DNA of 64,000 nucleotides from an uncultured Eubacteriales bacterium (GCA_948695535.1 CAPRTS010000001.1:124001-188000); one strand, 5' to 3'. Shown: positions 35,523 through 45,563, counted from the first letter of the stretch. Numbers and translations are program-made. The notes: generated by a model from the letters alone, not told the origin.

Positions 35523-38500
35523 GTTTGACGATTTATTGGACAGTGAAAATTCGATTGGTTTTGACGAGCCCACAGCGGCAACGAAATTAGACTTGCCTGA
35601 ACCGACGTCAACAATGGCGGAATCCGTGGCGGTGGCACCGGTTACTGACGACGCTACGGTTGTTCCGTCGGTGGTTACGGCAGAACACGCGACAGCTATG
35701 GTTGCCCCGGAACCAGCACCCGTAGTGGTAGACGCAGTAGAACAACCACAACCGACGGTGACCGTGGAACCCGCAACCGCAACAACACCCGTGCCTGACG
35801 TCACAAGTGACGCCGAGCCCGAGCCGGTCGTCGTGGCAACTACCTCCGTAACTGAATCCGAGCCGACACCAGCAGTGGTGGACGAAACCGTTGCCGAACC
35901 AATCGCCGAACCCGAACCGATTGGGGAAGCCGTGGCTTTGGGGCCAGTGGCGGACTTGATAGTGGAACATGAACCGGAACCCACAACGGAACTGGTGGCT
36001 GATGTGCCGGTTGCTGAACCAGTGGTTGTTAAAGAACCTGACCAAGCATCGCCAGTTGCGGTTGCCGGTCAGCCGGTGACTTTGGACGCGGTACCCGATA
36101 CAGTAACCAAAATCGTGGCGAACGCCGGTAGCACGGTCGGCATTGCGAATATTGACAGCATTGTGCAAATGTCGGAGGCCGATTTGGCCGCTGAGGAAAC
36201 TGCTCGTAAGCAAGCCGCGGCAATGAAACCAATTTTGGAAAAAGAGAACCGTCGTCAAAAGTTGTTGGCTGAAAAAGAACAAAACCAAGCCAATGACGGC
36301 GGTGACCATAGTGACAGTAGTGACGGGGATGATGGTGATGGGGCGGACGGCATTATTGAAAAATCAGTGGCCACCATTATGCACGAAAGCATGATCCCGT
36401 ACAGTGAGTTCGTTATCTTGGATCGGGCTTTGCCACGGGTGGAAGACGGCTTAAAACCGGTGCAACGTCGTATTTTGTACGCGATGAATGACATGGGCTT
36501 AACCCCAGATAAACCATTCCGCAAGTCGGCGGCGATTGTCGGTGAGTGCTTGGGTAAATACCACCCGCATGGTGATACTTCGGTGTACGACGCGATGGTG
36601 CGTTTGGCACAACCATTTAACATGAACATGCCGTTAGTGTCAGGACAAGGTAACTTCGGATCGGAAGACGGTGACCCGCCGGCAGCGATGCGTTATACCG
36701 AAGCCAAATTGGCACCCTTAGCCTTAGAATTGATGCGTGATATTGAAAAGGAAACTGTGCCGTATTCGTTAACTTATGATGACCGCAATACGGAGCCCGA
36801 CATTTTACCTGCCCGTTTCCCGAACTTATTGACCAATGGCACCAGTGGCATTGCCGTTGGCTTGGCGACCAACATTCCGCCGCACAATTTAGCGGAAGTT
36901 ATTGATGCCCACGTAGCGTTTATTGAAAATAACAAAATCTCTTTGAAACAAGTTTTGAAGATCATTAAGGGACCCGATTTCCCGACCGCTGGTTGGATTA
37001 CTTCCGACGATGAAATGATTAGGGCTTACGAAACGGGACGCGGAAAAGTAGTTATGTCGGGCAAGGTGCATATTGAAGTGGACGGTGACAAGCGTAATGT
37101 TGTGATTACCGAATTACCGTACCAAGTTAATAAAGTACAACTGCAAAAGAATATCGCTGACTTGCGAGAAAACAAAAAAGGCGATTTGCAAAATATTACC
37201 GAAATCCGCGATGAATCCGATCGCAACGGTATGCGCATCATCATCAAGTTAAAGAAAGATACCGACGCACGCAAGATTGTCGAGCAATTATACAAGTACA
37301 CACAATTACGTTGTAACTTTAATTTTAACATGGTAGCGATTTCCGAAGGCAAACCGAAACAGATGAGTTTGTTGCAAATTATTGAATCGTATGTTAACTA
37401 CCAACGCCAAGTGATTTACAAACGCTCGGTATTCGAATTAACCCAAGCCAAAGAACGGGCACACATCTTGGAAGGTTTGTTGGTTGCGATTAAAAACATT
37501 GATGAAGTTATCAAAATTATTAAGACCAGTAAACACACCAGTGAAGCCCGCGAGCGTTTGCAAAAACGTTTCAACTTGTCCGAACGTCAAGCCCAAGCCA
37601 TTTTGGATTTACGTTTGGCGCGCTTGACCAACTTAGAAGTTTTGAAAGTCGAAGAAGAATTGGCGGAATTGAAAAAATTGATCGAACGCTTGACCGCCAT
37701 TATCGGCAGCAAAAAATTGCAATTTGAAGTGGTCAAGGACGAATTACTGGCAATCAAGAAACGCTTCAAAGTTGAGCGCCGTACCAAAGTGGTCAGCAAG
37801 ACCGAAGACGTGTTGGTAACCGCCGACGACGACGCGGTGCCAGTGGAAGACGTGGTCATGGCAATAACGGCGTCGGGAAATATTAAACGACTGGCCAAAA
37901 AACATTTCAGTATGAGTAACACCGCCGCTACCAGTGGCATGAAAGAAAACGACATCAACATCGTGGCGGTACAAACCCAAACTGACAAGTTGTTGCACAT
38001 CTTTACCAACCAAGGTAAGTGTTATAAATTGTACGGTGCCGATATCCCCGAATGCCGCTTGAAAGACCGTGGTCTCAGTTTGCGTAAATTATTTCCCAGT
38101 GCGGGTGAGTACGAACGACCAATCGCGGTTTATCCGGCGGTGACGGACGCGTTGCCAGAATACGATTTAGTGTGGCTGTCGAAAACGGGCATGATTAAAC
38201 GCTCGAAGTTTAACGATGCTTGTAACGTAATTAAGTCAGTTTTTGATGTTTACAAGATTCGTGAAGACCGCCAAGACGAAATTGTTAATGTTCAACGCTT
38301 ACCGAAAGAACGCACAATTTTAATGATTAGTAATGTTGGTAACGTACTGAACGCCACCACGGGTGATGTACCGGTGCAAGGCCGTATCGCGTCGGGGGTC
38401 AAAGGCATGCAAATCGACGACAACGCCTACTTGGCCGGTATCTCGACCGCGGAAAACAACGGCTTCGCGGTTATGGTTACCAACTACGGTAACACTAAAA

Positions 38501-38775
38501 AAGTTGCGATGAAGGACATCGACAAAATGGTGCGCTACCGCAAGGGGTTAACCATTGCTAATAATTTGGCTAAGGGTGAAGAAATCGTGTTCGCGGGCTT
38601 TGCGCGCGCGGGCGAAGACTTGATTGTTAAAACCGCCGACGACGAAATTTTGGTGCAACCGGTGGATAAACTGTCGGCGACCAACCGCGTGGGTAAAATG
38701 AAAAACGTGTTCGGTAAGCACACGATTGTGGGGGGCTGGATTCACCGTACTAACGCCGTTATGGCAGAGTGTTAA
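35515..38775 (+). CDS. gyrA/parC: Type IIA DNA topoisomerase subunit A (GyrA/ParC) with disordered N-terminal extension
   Basis: 1086 residues, about 280 longer than usual. Residues 1-278 are Val/Ala/Glu/Pro/Thr-rich, ending with an acidic Asp/Ser stretch (DGGDHSDSSDGDDGDGADG). The core begins near DGLKPVQRRILYAM; the catalytic tyrosine is Y394 in AAMRYTEAKL. The C-terminal beta-pinwheel lacks a recognisable GyrA box: where QRRGGRG stands in GyrA the text is SMSNTAATSG. That favours a ParC-like enzyme without strong DNA wrapping. RBS AGGAGGT. Convergent with gpr, overlapping 17 bp. Confidence 0.92.
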   Translation: MGEFDDLLDSENSIGFDEPTAATKLDLPEPTSTMAESVAVAPVTDDATVVPSVVTAEHATAMVAPEPAPVVVDAVEQPQPTVTVEPATATTPVPDVTSDAEPEPVVVATTSVTESEPTPAVVDETVAEPIAEPEPIGEAVALGPVADLIVEHEPEPTTELVADVPVAEPVVVKEPDQASPVAVAGQPVTLDAVPDTVTKIVANAGSTVGIANIDSIVQMSEADLAAEETARKQAAAMKPILEKENRRQKLLAEKEQNQANDGGDHSDSSDGDDGDGADGIIEKSVATIMHESMIPYSEFVILDRALPRVEDGLKPVQRRILYAMNDMGLTPDKPFRKSAAIVGECLGKYHPHGDTSVYDAMVRLAQPFNMNMPLVSGQGNFGSEDGDPPAAMRYTEAKLAPLALELMRDIEKETVPYSLTYDDRNTEPDILPARFPNLLTNGTSGIAVGLATNIPPHNLAEVIDAHVAFIENNKISLKQVLKIIKGPDFPTAGWITSDDEMIRAYETGRGKVVMSGKVHIEVDGDKRNVVITELPYQVNKVQLQKNIADLRENKKGDLQNITEIRDESDRNGMRIIIKLKKDTDARKIVEQLYKYTQLRCNFNFNMVAISEGKPKQMSLLQIIESYVNYQRQVIYKRSVFELTQAKERAHILEGLLVAIKNIDEVIKIIKTSKHTSEARERLQKRFNLSERQAQAILDLRLARLTNLEVLKVEEELAELKKLIERLTAIIGSKKLQFEVVKDELLAIKKRFKVERRTKVVSKTEDVLVTADDDAVPVEDVVMAITASGNIKRLAKKHFSMSNTAATSGMKENDINIVAVQTQTDKLLHIFTNQGKCYKLYGADIPECRLKDRGLSLRKLFPSAGEYERPIAVYPAVTDALPEYDLVWLSKTGMIKRSKFNDACNVIKSVFDVYKIREDRQDEIVNVQRLPKERTILMISNVGNVLNATTGDVPVQGRIASGVKGMQIDDNAYLAGISTAENNGFAVMVTNYGNTKKVAMKDIDKMVRYRKGLTIANNLAKGEEIVFAGFARAGEDLIVKTADDEILVQPVDKLSATNRVGKMKNVFGKHTIVGGWIHRTNAVMAEC

Positions 38776-39517
38776 TGGCACTGGCGACGACGGTCGCGCA
38801 AGTATCAATCACCAGGTCGATGTCTTTGGGCACGACGTGGTAAATTGGTTGTGACACAGTAGCGTTAGCGGTATGTGTCGCGCTTCGGTGCGGTGGCTTT
38901 AATAAGGTGCACACGGGAATGCCAACCGCAATAACCGGCACGCCCAGTAAATCTTGGTTAAGGCACGGGTTGTCGCGACCAAGGCCACTGCCGGGGGTGA
39001 TACCACTGGTACAAATTTGGTAGTTTGTACCGATCCGGGCGGGTTCGGCGCTGACTAGGCTGTCAATCACGATGACCGCGGTCGGGTGCACCAGGTCGCT
39101 GATCGCTTTAATCGCGTCGACCGAATTGATGCCGGTCACGCCCCGCACGTTGGGTTCGAAGGTCAGTAAGTGCGGAGAAGGGGGCAGTTGCCGTAAAACT
39201 TGGGGGCCTAAGCTGTCGGCGACGAAGCGGTCGTTGCCTAAACCGACCACCAAAATTTTGGCGCGGTCGGTAATTAACGGCCGTAAGGCTTTGGCCAGTT
39301 GGGTTACCAAGGTGGTGGTGTCGGCGGCGTCGTCGTCCAGTGCCAGATTGACGTAAGTGCCCACGGGTTTGCCAATATTGCGTGCGGCTTCGGCGGTGGA
39401 AATCGTGGTGGTGTGAATCGTTAAGTGGGGCAACTTTTTGCTGGTAACACGAACGCCGTCGGTAGTGGCCGGGCGTCGTCGTAATAATTCACAAGCCAAA
39501 TCGCTGACGATGGTCAT
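38759..39517 (-). CDS. gpr: Germination protease GPR
   Basis: 252 residues, shorter than the 320-370 usual. Diagnostic: VVGLGNDRFVADSLGPQVL, AVIVIDSLVS (catalytic aspartates), TSGITPGSGLGRDN and GVPVIAVGIPV. GPR cleaves small acid-soluble spore proteins early in germination. The shortness is mainly an absent N-terminal propeptide region and trimmed C-terminus. It overlaps the topoisomerase gene at its 3' end. Confidence 0.92.
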   Translation of the reverse strand: MTIVSDLACELLRRRPATTDGVRVTSKKLPHLTIHTTTISTAEAARNIGKPVGTYVNLALDDDAADTTTLVTQLAKALRPLITDRAKILVVGLGNDRFVADSLGPQVLRQLPPSPHLLTFEPNVRGVTGINSVDAIKAISDLVHPTAVIVIDSLVSAEPARIGTNYQICTSGITPGSGLGRDNPCLNQDLLGVPVIAVGIPVCTLLKPPHRSATHTANATVSQPIYHVVPKDIDLVIDTCATVVASAINTLP

Positions 39518-39524
39518 TACGGTA

Positions 39525-39533
39525 ATTATCGCC
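39525..39533 (-). promoter_or_regulatory. Possible SigF/SigG -10 element of gpr
   Basis: Reading on the minus strand, GGCGATAAT fits the forespore -10 pattern GGNNANANT and ends 7 bp before the gpr ATG. No good -35 was seen, so this is tentative. Confidence 0.3.
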
Positions 39534-39545
39534 CGAAATTTGTGT

Positions 39546-39574
39546 TTGCAACAAACGCGTTAAAGTGCTATACT
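39546..39574 (+). promoter_or_regulatory. Promoter of the repeat-containing surface gene, leaderless start
   Basis: TTGCAA (39546-39551), 17 bp, TATACT (39569-39574); ATG 39582 is 7 bp downstream. Confidence 0.65.
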
Positions 39575-39581
39575 GCAATAT

Positions 39582-40595
<1,014 letters not shown>

Positions 40596-40598
40596 CAC

Positions 40599-40627
40599 TT
40601 GTCAAAAGTAAAAAAGGAGTGTATAAT
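40599..40627 (+). promoter_or_regulatory. Promoter of rpsT, very short leader
   Basis: TTGTCA (40599-40604), 17 bp, TATAAT (40622-40627); the ATG at 40638 leaves room for only a few leader bases. An AAGGAG lies inside the promoter spacer, upstream of the transcript. Confidence 0.7.
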
Positions 40628-40637
40628 AATCAATATT

Positions 40638-41051
40638 ATGGCAAACATCAAAAGTTCGATTAAACGTATCAGTGTCACCAAAAATAAACAGGCACAAAAC
40701 AAACCTATTAAATCTAATTTGGCTACTGAAATTAAAAAATTCCAAACATCGGTTATTAACGGCGAATTGAAGCACGCAGAATCACAATTGAGTATTGTTT
40801 TCGCAACCTTAGATGCGGCGGCAGCGGATCACGTTATCCACAAAAATAAAGCCGATCGTCAAAAAGCTAAATTGTCGGCCATGTTGGCCAAAGCCAACAA
40901 AGGCAAAAAAGCCACCAAGGCTCCGGCGGCAAAAACGACCTCTGCGACTACTGTGACCGCACCGGTAACACCTAAGGTCGCAACACCCGCGACCAAGCCG
41001 GCGACAGCGGCCAAAACGACCGCCAAGCCCGCCGCGAAAACCAGTAAATAA
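40638..41051 (+). CDS. rpsT: 30S ribosomal protein bS20 with long C-terminal tail
   Basis: 137 residues; normal S20 has about 85-90. The first 88 residues are standard (MANIKSSIKRISVTKNKQ, then the AAADHVIHKNKADRQKAKLS helix). The remaining ~45 are Ala/Thr/Lys/Pro-rich low complexity. S20 binds 16S rRNA early in 30S assembly; a basic tail could add rRNA contacts, which is inference. Followed by a terminator hairpin. Confidence 0.93.
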   Translation: MANIKSSIKRISVTKNKQAQNKPIKSNLATEIKKFQTSVINGELKHAESQLSIVFATLDAAAADHVIHKNKADRQKAKLSAMLAKANKGKKATKAPAAKTTSATTVTAPVTPKVATPATKPATAAKTTAKPAAKTSK

Positions 41052-41056
41052 TTAGG

Positions 41057-41080
41057 AGCGGTTTACCAACCGCTTTTATT
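41057..41080 (+). terminator. Terminator after rpsT
   Basis: Stem AGCGGTT/AACCGCT with a 4-base loop, then TTTATT. The next gene starts 16 bp later with its own RBS, so partial read-through is possible. Confidence 0.75.
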
Positions 41081-41095
41081 AAGCAAGGAGCCAAA

Positions 41096-41842
41096 ATGTT
41101 AGAATATGATGTCACCGAGTTGGATCAGGATTTCATGACCCTATGGTCAACCTATTTATTGTCGGGGAGTATGGATTTCCCGCGCTTGACCGCCTTGGCC
41201 GAGTTAGGACAAATTAACGCGGTGCAATCATATTATTTGTTTGCCAATACCAACCAAAGCAATACTAAAATTGACGCCATTATCGACGGTTATGCGGCCG
41301 CCGATCCGCACCAACTGTTGGCACGTTTACACCGGTTAAGTTACGAGAATGTCGTTAACGGGATACCCGATGGGCCAGAACTTAAACGTTTGTACCACCA
41401 AAACGTCATTGATTTATGTACCCTTTACGACCGGACGCAAAACCCCTTATTGTTGGTGCAGGCGAACGAAGTGGCGACGTGCGACGATCTGCTGGCTAAG
41501 TCGGCAAAAAAACAGATGCACGCGCTGGCCGGCAAAGGACTTTGGCAACAGTTCCGTAACGAAGCTAAGGGGGTTGGTGCCGACCGCACTGAACCAGCCA
41601 CTGCTGTCAAGTTTGCCTTGGGCAAACACCTTGTGTTGTTTACGCCGAACAATGTTTTGCACAAAAATGAAAAGAAATTGGGTGTCGAATTGTTAACTGC
41701 TATTGCCAACCGGTCGTATTCGCCAGAACTGGCCGTTAAATTGGCCGCAATCAAGCCAGTCCCAGCCAAATTGAGCCGTTGCGTAGTGAACGGGGTCGAC
41801 CCTTTGCGCGTGGTCAATTCGCCGTTAGATTTAGAGCGTTAA
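41096..41842 (+). CDS. Hypothetical protein
   Basis: 248 residues, predicted mostly helical and cytoplasmic. The N-terminal part (FPRLTALAELGQINAVQSYY) is reminiscent of a Sel1/TPR-like helical repeat, but too short to assign. The C-terminal portion contains a KFALGKHLVLFTPNNVLHKNE stretch. RBS AAGGAG 8 bp before the ATG. No family recognised; no membrane segment. Confidence 0.7.
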   Translation: MLEYDVTELDQDFMTLWSTYLLSGSMDFPRLTALAELGQINAVQSYYLFANTNQSNTKIDAIIDGYAAADPHQLLARLHRLSYENVVNGIPDGPELKRLYHQNVIDLCTLYDRTQNPLLLVQANEVATCDDLLAKSAKKQMHALAGKGLWQQFRNEAKGVGADRTEPATAVKFALGKHLVLFTPNNVLHKNEKKLGVELLTAIANRSYSPELAVKLAAIKPVPAKLSRCVVNGVDPLRVVNSPLDLER

Positions 41843-42775
41843 TTATTCTTCCGTATTTTTGGTGAACCAAGCCTTGAATTTGCTTTTGCCTTTAATATGT
41901 ACCACTGCTGAATTAAAGTTGCGGTTGCTTAATTTGTACAATTCTTCGGCAATCGTCGCCGGCGAAGTCCCCGTTTGTTCGGCATACTCTAAACGACCGA
42001 TGTCGTTGCTGATGCGGTAGCGGTAGGCTTTGTTGGTCGAATCTTGCTTGATGCGGTTTTCGGTAAAGTTAGTTTTAGCGGTCGGCAGATTAACCGTGGT
42101 AACGTCAATTTTCAGCGGCGCTACTTCTTTACGCAGAGCAGTGGTGAAGGTTTCGACGGCTTTTTTGCTGGCACAATAAACGCTGCTAAACGCTGGGGCG
42201 GAGTTAGCCATACTGCAAGAAACGTTAATAATTTTACCTTTACGGTGTTCACGCATGAACGGAATCGCGGCTTGGCACGCGCTGATCACGCCCAGTAAAT
42301 TGGTGTTGATGACCTTAACGATGTCGGTGGTCAGTAACTCTTCGACTGCCCCTGTTAAACCAATGCCAGCGTTGTTGATTAAAACATCAATTTGACCTTC
42401 TTTATTGTAAATTTTACGAATCGATTCTTTAACCGCGTCAGGATTAGAAACATCGGTCGGCATGAAAATAATGTTGTCGTCGTTACCTTTTTCCCGAGAA
42501 AGATTATAAACGATGTCAGCATATAAAGAAAAACAGTGGGCGGTCGCTAAACCAATTCCCGAAGACGCACCGGTAATGACCACAACGCGTTTGTGCCAAG
42601 TGGTTGGGTCACTGAGTGCGGTGATTTCTCCGTTTGCTTTCAAAGCGGTACTGGCTTCCGCTTTTTCCGAATCCAGTCGTTGTTCCAAAACGCTCAATGC
42701 GTCGTCCAAATCTAATGGTTCGTTAGCGGTTACCTGTTGGTATTCAGACTTATTTAATTTGAACTTATTTTTCAT
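41843..42775 (-). CDS. Short-chain dehydrogenase/reductase (SDR) family oxidoreductase
   Basis: About 310 residues. A Rossmann fold begins near residue 62: TGASSGIG (NAD(P) binding), NNAG, and the catalytic Ser and YCASKK (YxxxK). An N-terminal helical extension of about 60 residues is unusual. Substrate unknown. Start placed at ATG 42775, since the -10 TATACT abuts the upstream ATG at 42784. The gene abuts the convergent hypothetical gene with no gap. Confidence 0.85.
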   Translation of the reverse strand: MKNKFKLNKSEYQQVTANEPLDLDDALSVLEQRLDSEKAEASTALKANGEITALSDPTTWHKRVVVITGASSGIGLATAHCFSLYADIVYNLSREKGNDDNIIFMPTDVSNPDAVKESIRKIYNKEGQIDVLINNAGIGLTGAVEELLTTDIVKVINTNLLGVISACQAAIPFMREHRKGKIINVSCSMANSAPAFSSVYCASKKAVETFTTALRKEVAPLKIDVTTVNLPTAKTNFTENRIKQDSTNKAYRYRISNDIGRLEYAEQTGTSPATIAEELYKLSNRNFNSAVVHIKGKSKFKAWFTKNTEE

Positions 42776-42784
42776 CTTAACCAT

Positions 42785-42813
42785 AGTATACTACTGATGT
42801 TAGGTTTTCTCAA
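42785..42813 (-). promoter_or_regulatory. Promoter of the SDR gene, leaderless start
   Basis: Minus strand: TTGAGA, 17 bp, TATACT, then 9 bp to ATG 42775. Confidence 0.6.
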
Positions 42814-42840
42814 CATTTTTTTGATTTTTTTATTGTCGAT

Positions 42841-42869
42841 TTGACAAATTTTGCATACAGAATTACCAT
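42841..42869 (+). promoter_or_regulatory. Promoter of the thyX-like gene, leaderless start
   Basis: TTGACA (42841-42846), 17 bp, TACCAT (42864-42869); ATG 42877 follows after 7 bp. TACCAT also serves as -10 in the promoter at 63.1 kb. Confidence 0.6.
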
Positions 42870-42876
42870 GCACTAT

Positions 42877-44052
42877 ATGGAAATATCGGTAATTGCAACA
42901 ACTCACCCTAACCACCAAACGGAAAAACGTGAGTTAGATCGCTTTGGTGGTATGGCGGCGGGGGTGTGCTACATGGCACACGACTTTGCTACTTTGCGCG
43001 GGGAAGACGAAACTAAGACTTTTCGGCGTGCCCAATTAACTAAGGAGAATGGCCACCATAGCGTTTACGATCACGCGACGATTACGTTGTATTTACACTG
43101 TATCCCGCGCGTGTTGGAAGGCTTATTGGATAACGAACGCTACATGGTGTCTTCGGTGAAAAGCGGGCGTTACACTTTGCACCCGTTGCCGGATGATGAG
43201 CAAGTCGTTTACGACAAGTGGCAAGCCAAGTTCGCCGACTTGATTCGCACACGTTACCAAGCTGAATGTCCGACCTATTTTACCGATAATAAAATAAAAA
43301 AATTGGCGATGGAAAACGCTCGTTACGTGACCAGTTGTTTCACTATGGTTTCGATGTTACATACCGTATCGTACCGGCAATTGAATTATCTGTACGGTTT
43401 TATCAGTGATTACGCAACCCGTAAAGTCAAGACTACGTTTGAAAAACGTTTGCAACCGTATCTTAAAGAATTTATTAAGCAGTTAGACGCAACAGGTTAC
43501 ATTGACCCGTTATTGGTACAAAACGGCAAGCACCGTCAATTATCATTATTTACTGACCATGACGTGCAAGAATACTTTGGCGACGTGTACGCGACCAATG
43601 TCCGTTGCTCGTTCGCAGTATATATGCACTTGAACCGTCACCGCACTTTGAAGTATGCGATGCACGTGCCGGCGGAACCATCTAAGTTAGAGTTTTATGT
43701 GCCCGAAATCATCGCTGACCAACCGCCCTTACGCCAAGAATGGTTGGCTGATTTGGATAAATTACGCGACCATTATCCGCAAGCGATGTTGGTGAACGCT
43801 ACCGAAATGGGTAATCTAGACGATTTTATTTTGAAAGCCATTGAACGTAAATGCTCGTGCGTAATGCTAGAAACAACGCGGGTGGTGAATGGGGTGTTAA
43901 ATAAATACCAAGCCGCGTTACAGGCCAGTGGTCATACGGGAGCGAGGACCTTGGCGGGTATGCAACACGGTGCTCATTGTACCTTCCCCGGTTTCAAATG
44001 TGACCACCCGTGTGGCTTCGCGGCGGCCATTAACGAAACGCGCCACATTTAG
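42877..44052 (+). CDS. ThyX-like flavin-dependent thymidylate synthase, long and divergent
   Basis: 391 residues against 220-300 for typical ThyX. The first half has ENGHHSVYDHATITLYLHC and VSSVKSGRYT, corresponding to the GHxSVFEH and SxRY parts of the ThyX site, but the first Arg-His of the RHRx7S signature is replaced (NER). The second half has its own NRHRTLKYAM and a long tail. It may be a fused or duplicated ThyX. No ThyA is in the window. Methylates dUMP to dTMP with folate and FAD if active. Confidence 0.7.
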   Translation: MEISVIATTHPNHQTEKRELDRFGGMAAGVCYMAHDFATLRGEDETKTFRRAQLTKENGHHSVYDHATITLYLHCIPRVLEGLLDNERYMVSSVKSGRYTLHPLPDDEQVVYDKWQAKFADLIRTRYQAECPTYFTDNKIKKLAMENARYVTSCFTMVSMLHTVSYRQLNYLYGFISDYATRKVKTTFEKRLQPYLKEFIKQLDATGYIDPLLVQNGKHRQLSLFTDHDVQEYFGDVYATNVRCSFAVYMHLNRHRTLKYAMHVPAEPSKLEFYVPEIIADQPPLRQEWLADLDKLRDHYPQAMLVNATEMGNLDDFILKAIERKCSCVMLETTRVVNGVLNKYQAALQASGHTGARTLAGMQHGAHCTFPGFKCDHPCGFAAAINETRHI

Positions 44053-44081
44053 TCGGTTAATAATTAAAAATCGAACTATAA

Positions 44082-44105
44082 AAAACCGCCGAGTGGGGCG
44101 GTTTT
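44082..44105 (+). terminator. Terminator after the thyX-like gene
   Basis: Stem AAAACCGCC/GGCGGTTTT with a GAGTGG loop, symmetrical A and T runs, so it can work for both strands (also for the minus-strand gene that ends at 44137). Confidence 0.85.
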
Positions 44106-44136
44106 GTCATTGAAAAGTGGGGTAAAACCCGAGCGG

Positions 44137-44349
44137 TTACGCCAACCAAACCAAGTCTTTATGTACGCACATACAAATAATGTCCAGTAACCAAATAATG
44201 TTCCAACCAAAGAAGATACGTAAAATTGCGAAGCCGTATTGTTCGCGTTGGAAACAAACGATGATGCCGAAGATACAACCCACGACGGGTAAAATTGCGA
44301 TAATTAAGGACGCAACAAAATTCAAACCAAAATATGCTTTTTGTGCCAT
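44137..44349 (-). CDS. Small two-helix membrane protein
   Basis: 70 residues: two hydrophobic segments (FVASLIIAILPVVGCIFGII and IFFGWNIIWLLDIICM). The RIFFGWNIIWLLDIICM phrase is familiar from small conserved clostridial membrane proteins of unknown role. Preceded by a promoter 5 bp before the ATG. Confidence 0.75.
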   Translation of the reverse strand: MAQKAYFGLNFVASLIIAILPVVGCIFGIIVCFQREQYGFAILRIFFGWNIIWLLDIICMCVHKDLVWLA

Positions 44350-44354
44350 AGGGT

Positions 44355-44383
44355 ATTATAACGGGCGATAAAAATTAACGCAA
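44355..44383 (-). promoter_or_regulatory. Promoter of the small membrane protein gene
   Basis: Minus strand: TTGCGT, 17 bp, TATAAT, then 5 bp to ATG. Confidence 0.65.
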
Positions 44384-44452
44384 GCAATTTTACGCAGATT
44401 ATGCTTTTTTTATTGCCAAACACGAAAAAATGTGTTATAAATACTTGTTATT

Positions 44453-44527
44453 GCTGTTGTAGCACAGTGGTAGTGCACTGCCTTGGTAAGGCAGAGGTCA
44501 CGAGTTCGAGCCTCGTCAACAGCTCCA
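44453..44527 (+). tRNA. tRNA-Thr (anticodon GGT)
   Basis: Cloverleaf can be drawn: acceptor GCTGTTG/CAACAGC, D arm with AGTGGTAG, anticodon stem CTGCC/GGCAG around TTGGTAA (anticodon GGT), T arm ACGAG-TTCGAGC-CTCGT, and encoded CCA. Followed directly by an AT-rich insert. Confidence 0.95.
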
Positions 44528-44553
44528 AATATACTAAATAAAAGGTTTTTATA

Positions 44554-45468
44554 ATGTGGGAGATTTTCGGCAAGCCTAAAACAAATGCTAAAAGAGAAAA
44601 CCGTGTTGAAAGTTTGCATCAGTTAAAACTGACCACGCAAATTATTGATAAATCGTTTTCATTTTATAATTTGGATTACAAATATAAAAATAAAGCATAT
44701 GATTGTTTTAGAGAAATTTTCAGCAGCGACTTTTTGAAGCAAAAATTTTTAGGGGTTTATAGTACTCTTTATGTTAGTGATTCTGACGATTTTAGAGAGC
44801 TGTGGCAGATAAAAGATGTTGAAATTCTGTTTGGAAACAGTGTCAATCCTTTTGTGACGAATTTGATGATATTGTTGGGCAGTGCTATTCACCAAGCAAA
44901 AATGAAAGATTTAAAATTTAATAAAAAACAGATCAACTGTCATAAAACCCGAGTAAGAGAGTGCTTCACAAATGATTTAGAAAATCGGGGCTATGAGGGG
45001 ATAAGGGTTTCCCAAATGCTTTGGGCAACTTACTTTATAAATTGCAGAATAATTGAAGTTGGAAATTTGCAATATGAGTTTGATGGTTCCATAGATAAAA
45101 TAAAAATACATGTTCCTCATATGCCAAAACTTGACATGGAAAAAGTGAAGGAATCTCTATTTGACTCAAAGAAAACACTAAAAAAATATTTCCGCTTTGA
45201 CGATAAACAATATATCTGTAACAGTTGGCTCTTAAGCAAGCAGTTGTCACAAATATTGGACAACAATTCTAACATTAAAAAGTTCCAAACATTGTTTAAA
45301 ATTAAAGATGGCGATGACTGCACGGGGGACATTTTAAATCATGTTTATGGTTTAAAATCTTGCGATGACTATGGCAAACTTCCTGAAAAGACATCTTTAC
45401 AAAGAAAAATTAAGGCGGAACTTATGAAGGGAACAATTTTTAGACTTGGTTGCGGACAGTTGATTTGA
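44554..45468 (+). CDS. Acyltransferase with GNAT_C-like (DUF5596) C-terminal domain
   Basis: 304 residues. The second half has the pattern of this family: IHVPHMPKLDMEKVKESL, KKYF, ICNSWLLSKQL, NNSNIKKFQ and LPEKTSLQRKIKAELMKG. The reaction is not known. Base and codon use (AT-rich, AGA/ATA) differ from the neighbours, suggesting recent acquisition beside tRNA-Thr. RBS AAAAGG. No partner gene is evident. Confidence 0.75.
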   Translation: MWEIFGKPKTNAKRENRVESLHQLKLTTQIIDKSFSFYNLDYKYKNKAYDCFREIFSSDFLKQKFLGVYSTLYVSDSDDFRELWQIKDVEILFGNSVNPFVTNLMILLGSAIHQAKMKDLKFNKKQINCHKTRVRECFTNDLENRGYEGIRVSQMLWATYFINCRIIEVGNLQYEFDGSIDKIKIHVPHMPKLDMEKVKESLFDSKKTLKKYFRFDDKQYICNSWLLSKQLSQILDNNSNIKKFQTLFKIKDGDDCTGDILNHVYGLKSCDDYGKLPEKTSLQRKIKAELMKGTIFRLGCGQLI

Positions 45469-45563
45469 TTATTGCAAACGAAAATTTTGATTATTTAGCT
45501 TTTTAATGTTATAATCAAACAGTGTCGCAAAATATAAGTTATAATTATTATTGGGAGGAACAA

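Noticed and set aside
35502..36309. Long minus-strand frames opposite the topoisomerase A extension
   Set aside because: Low-complexity shadows of the repetitive coding strand, with no family features.
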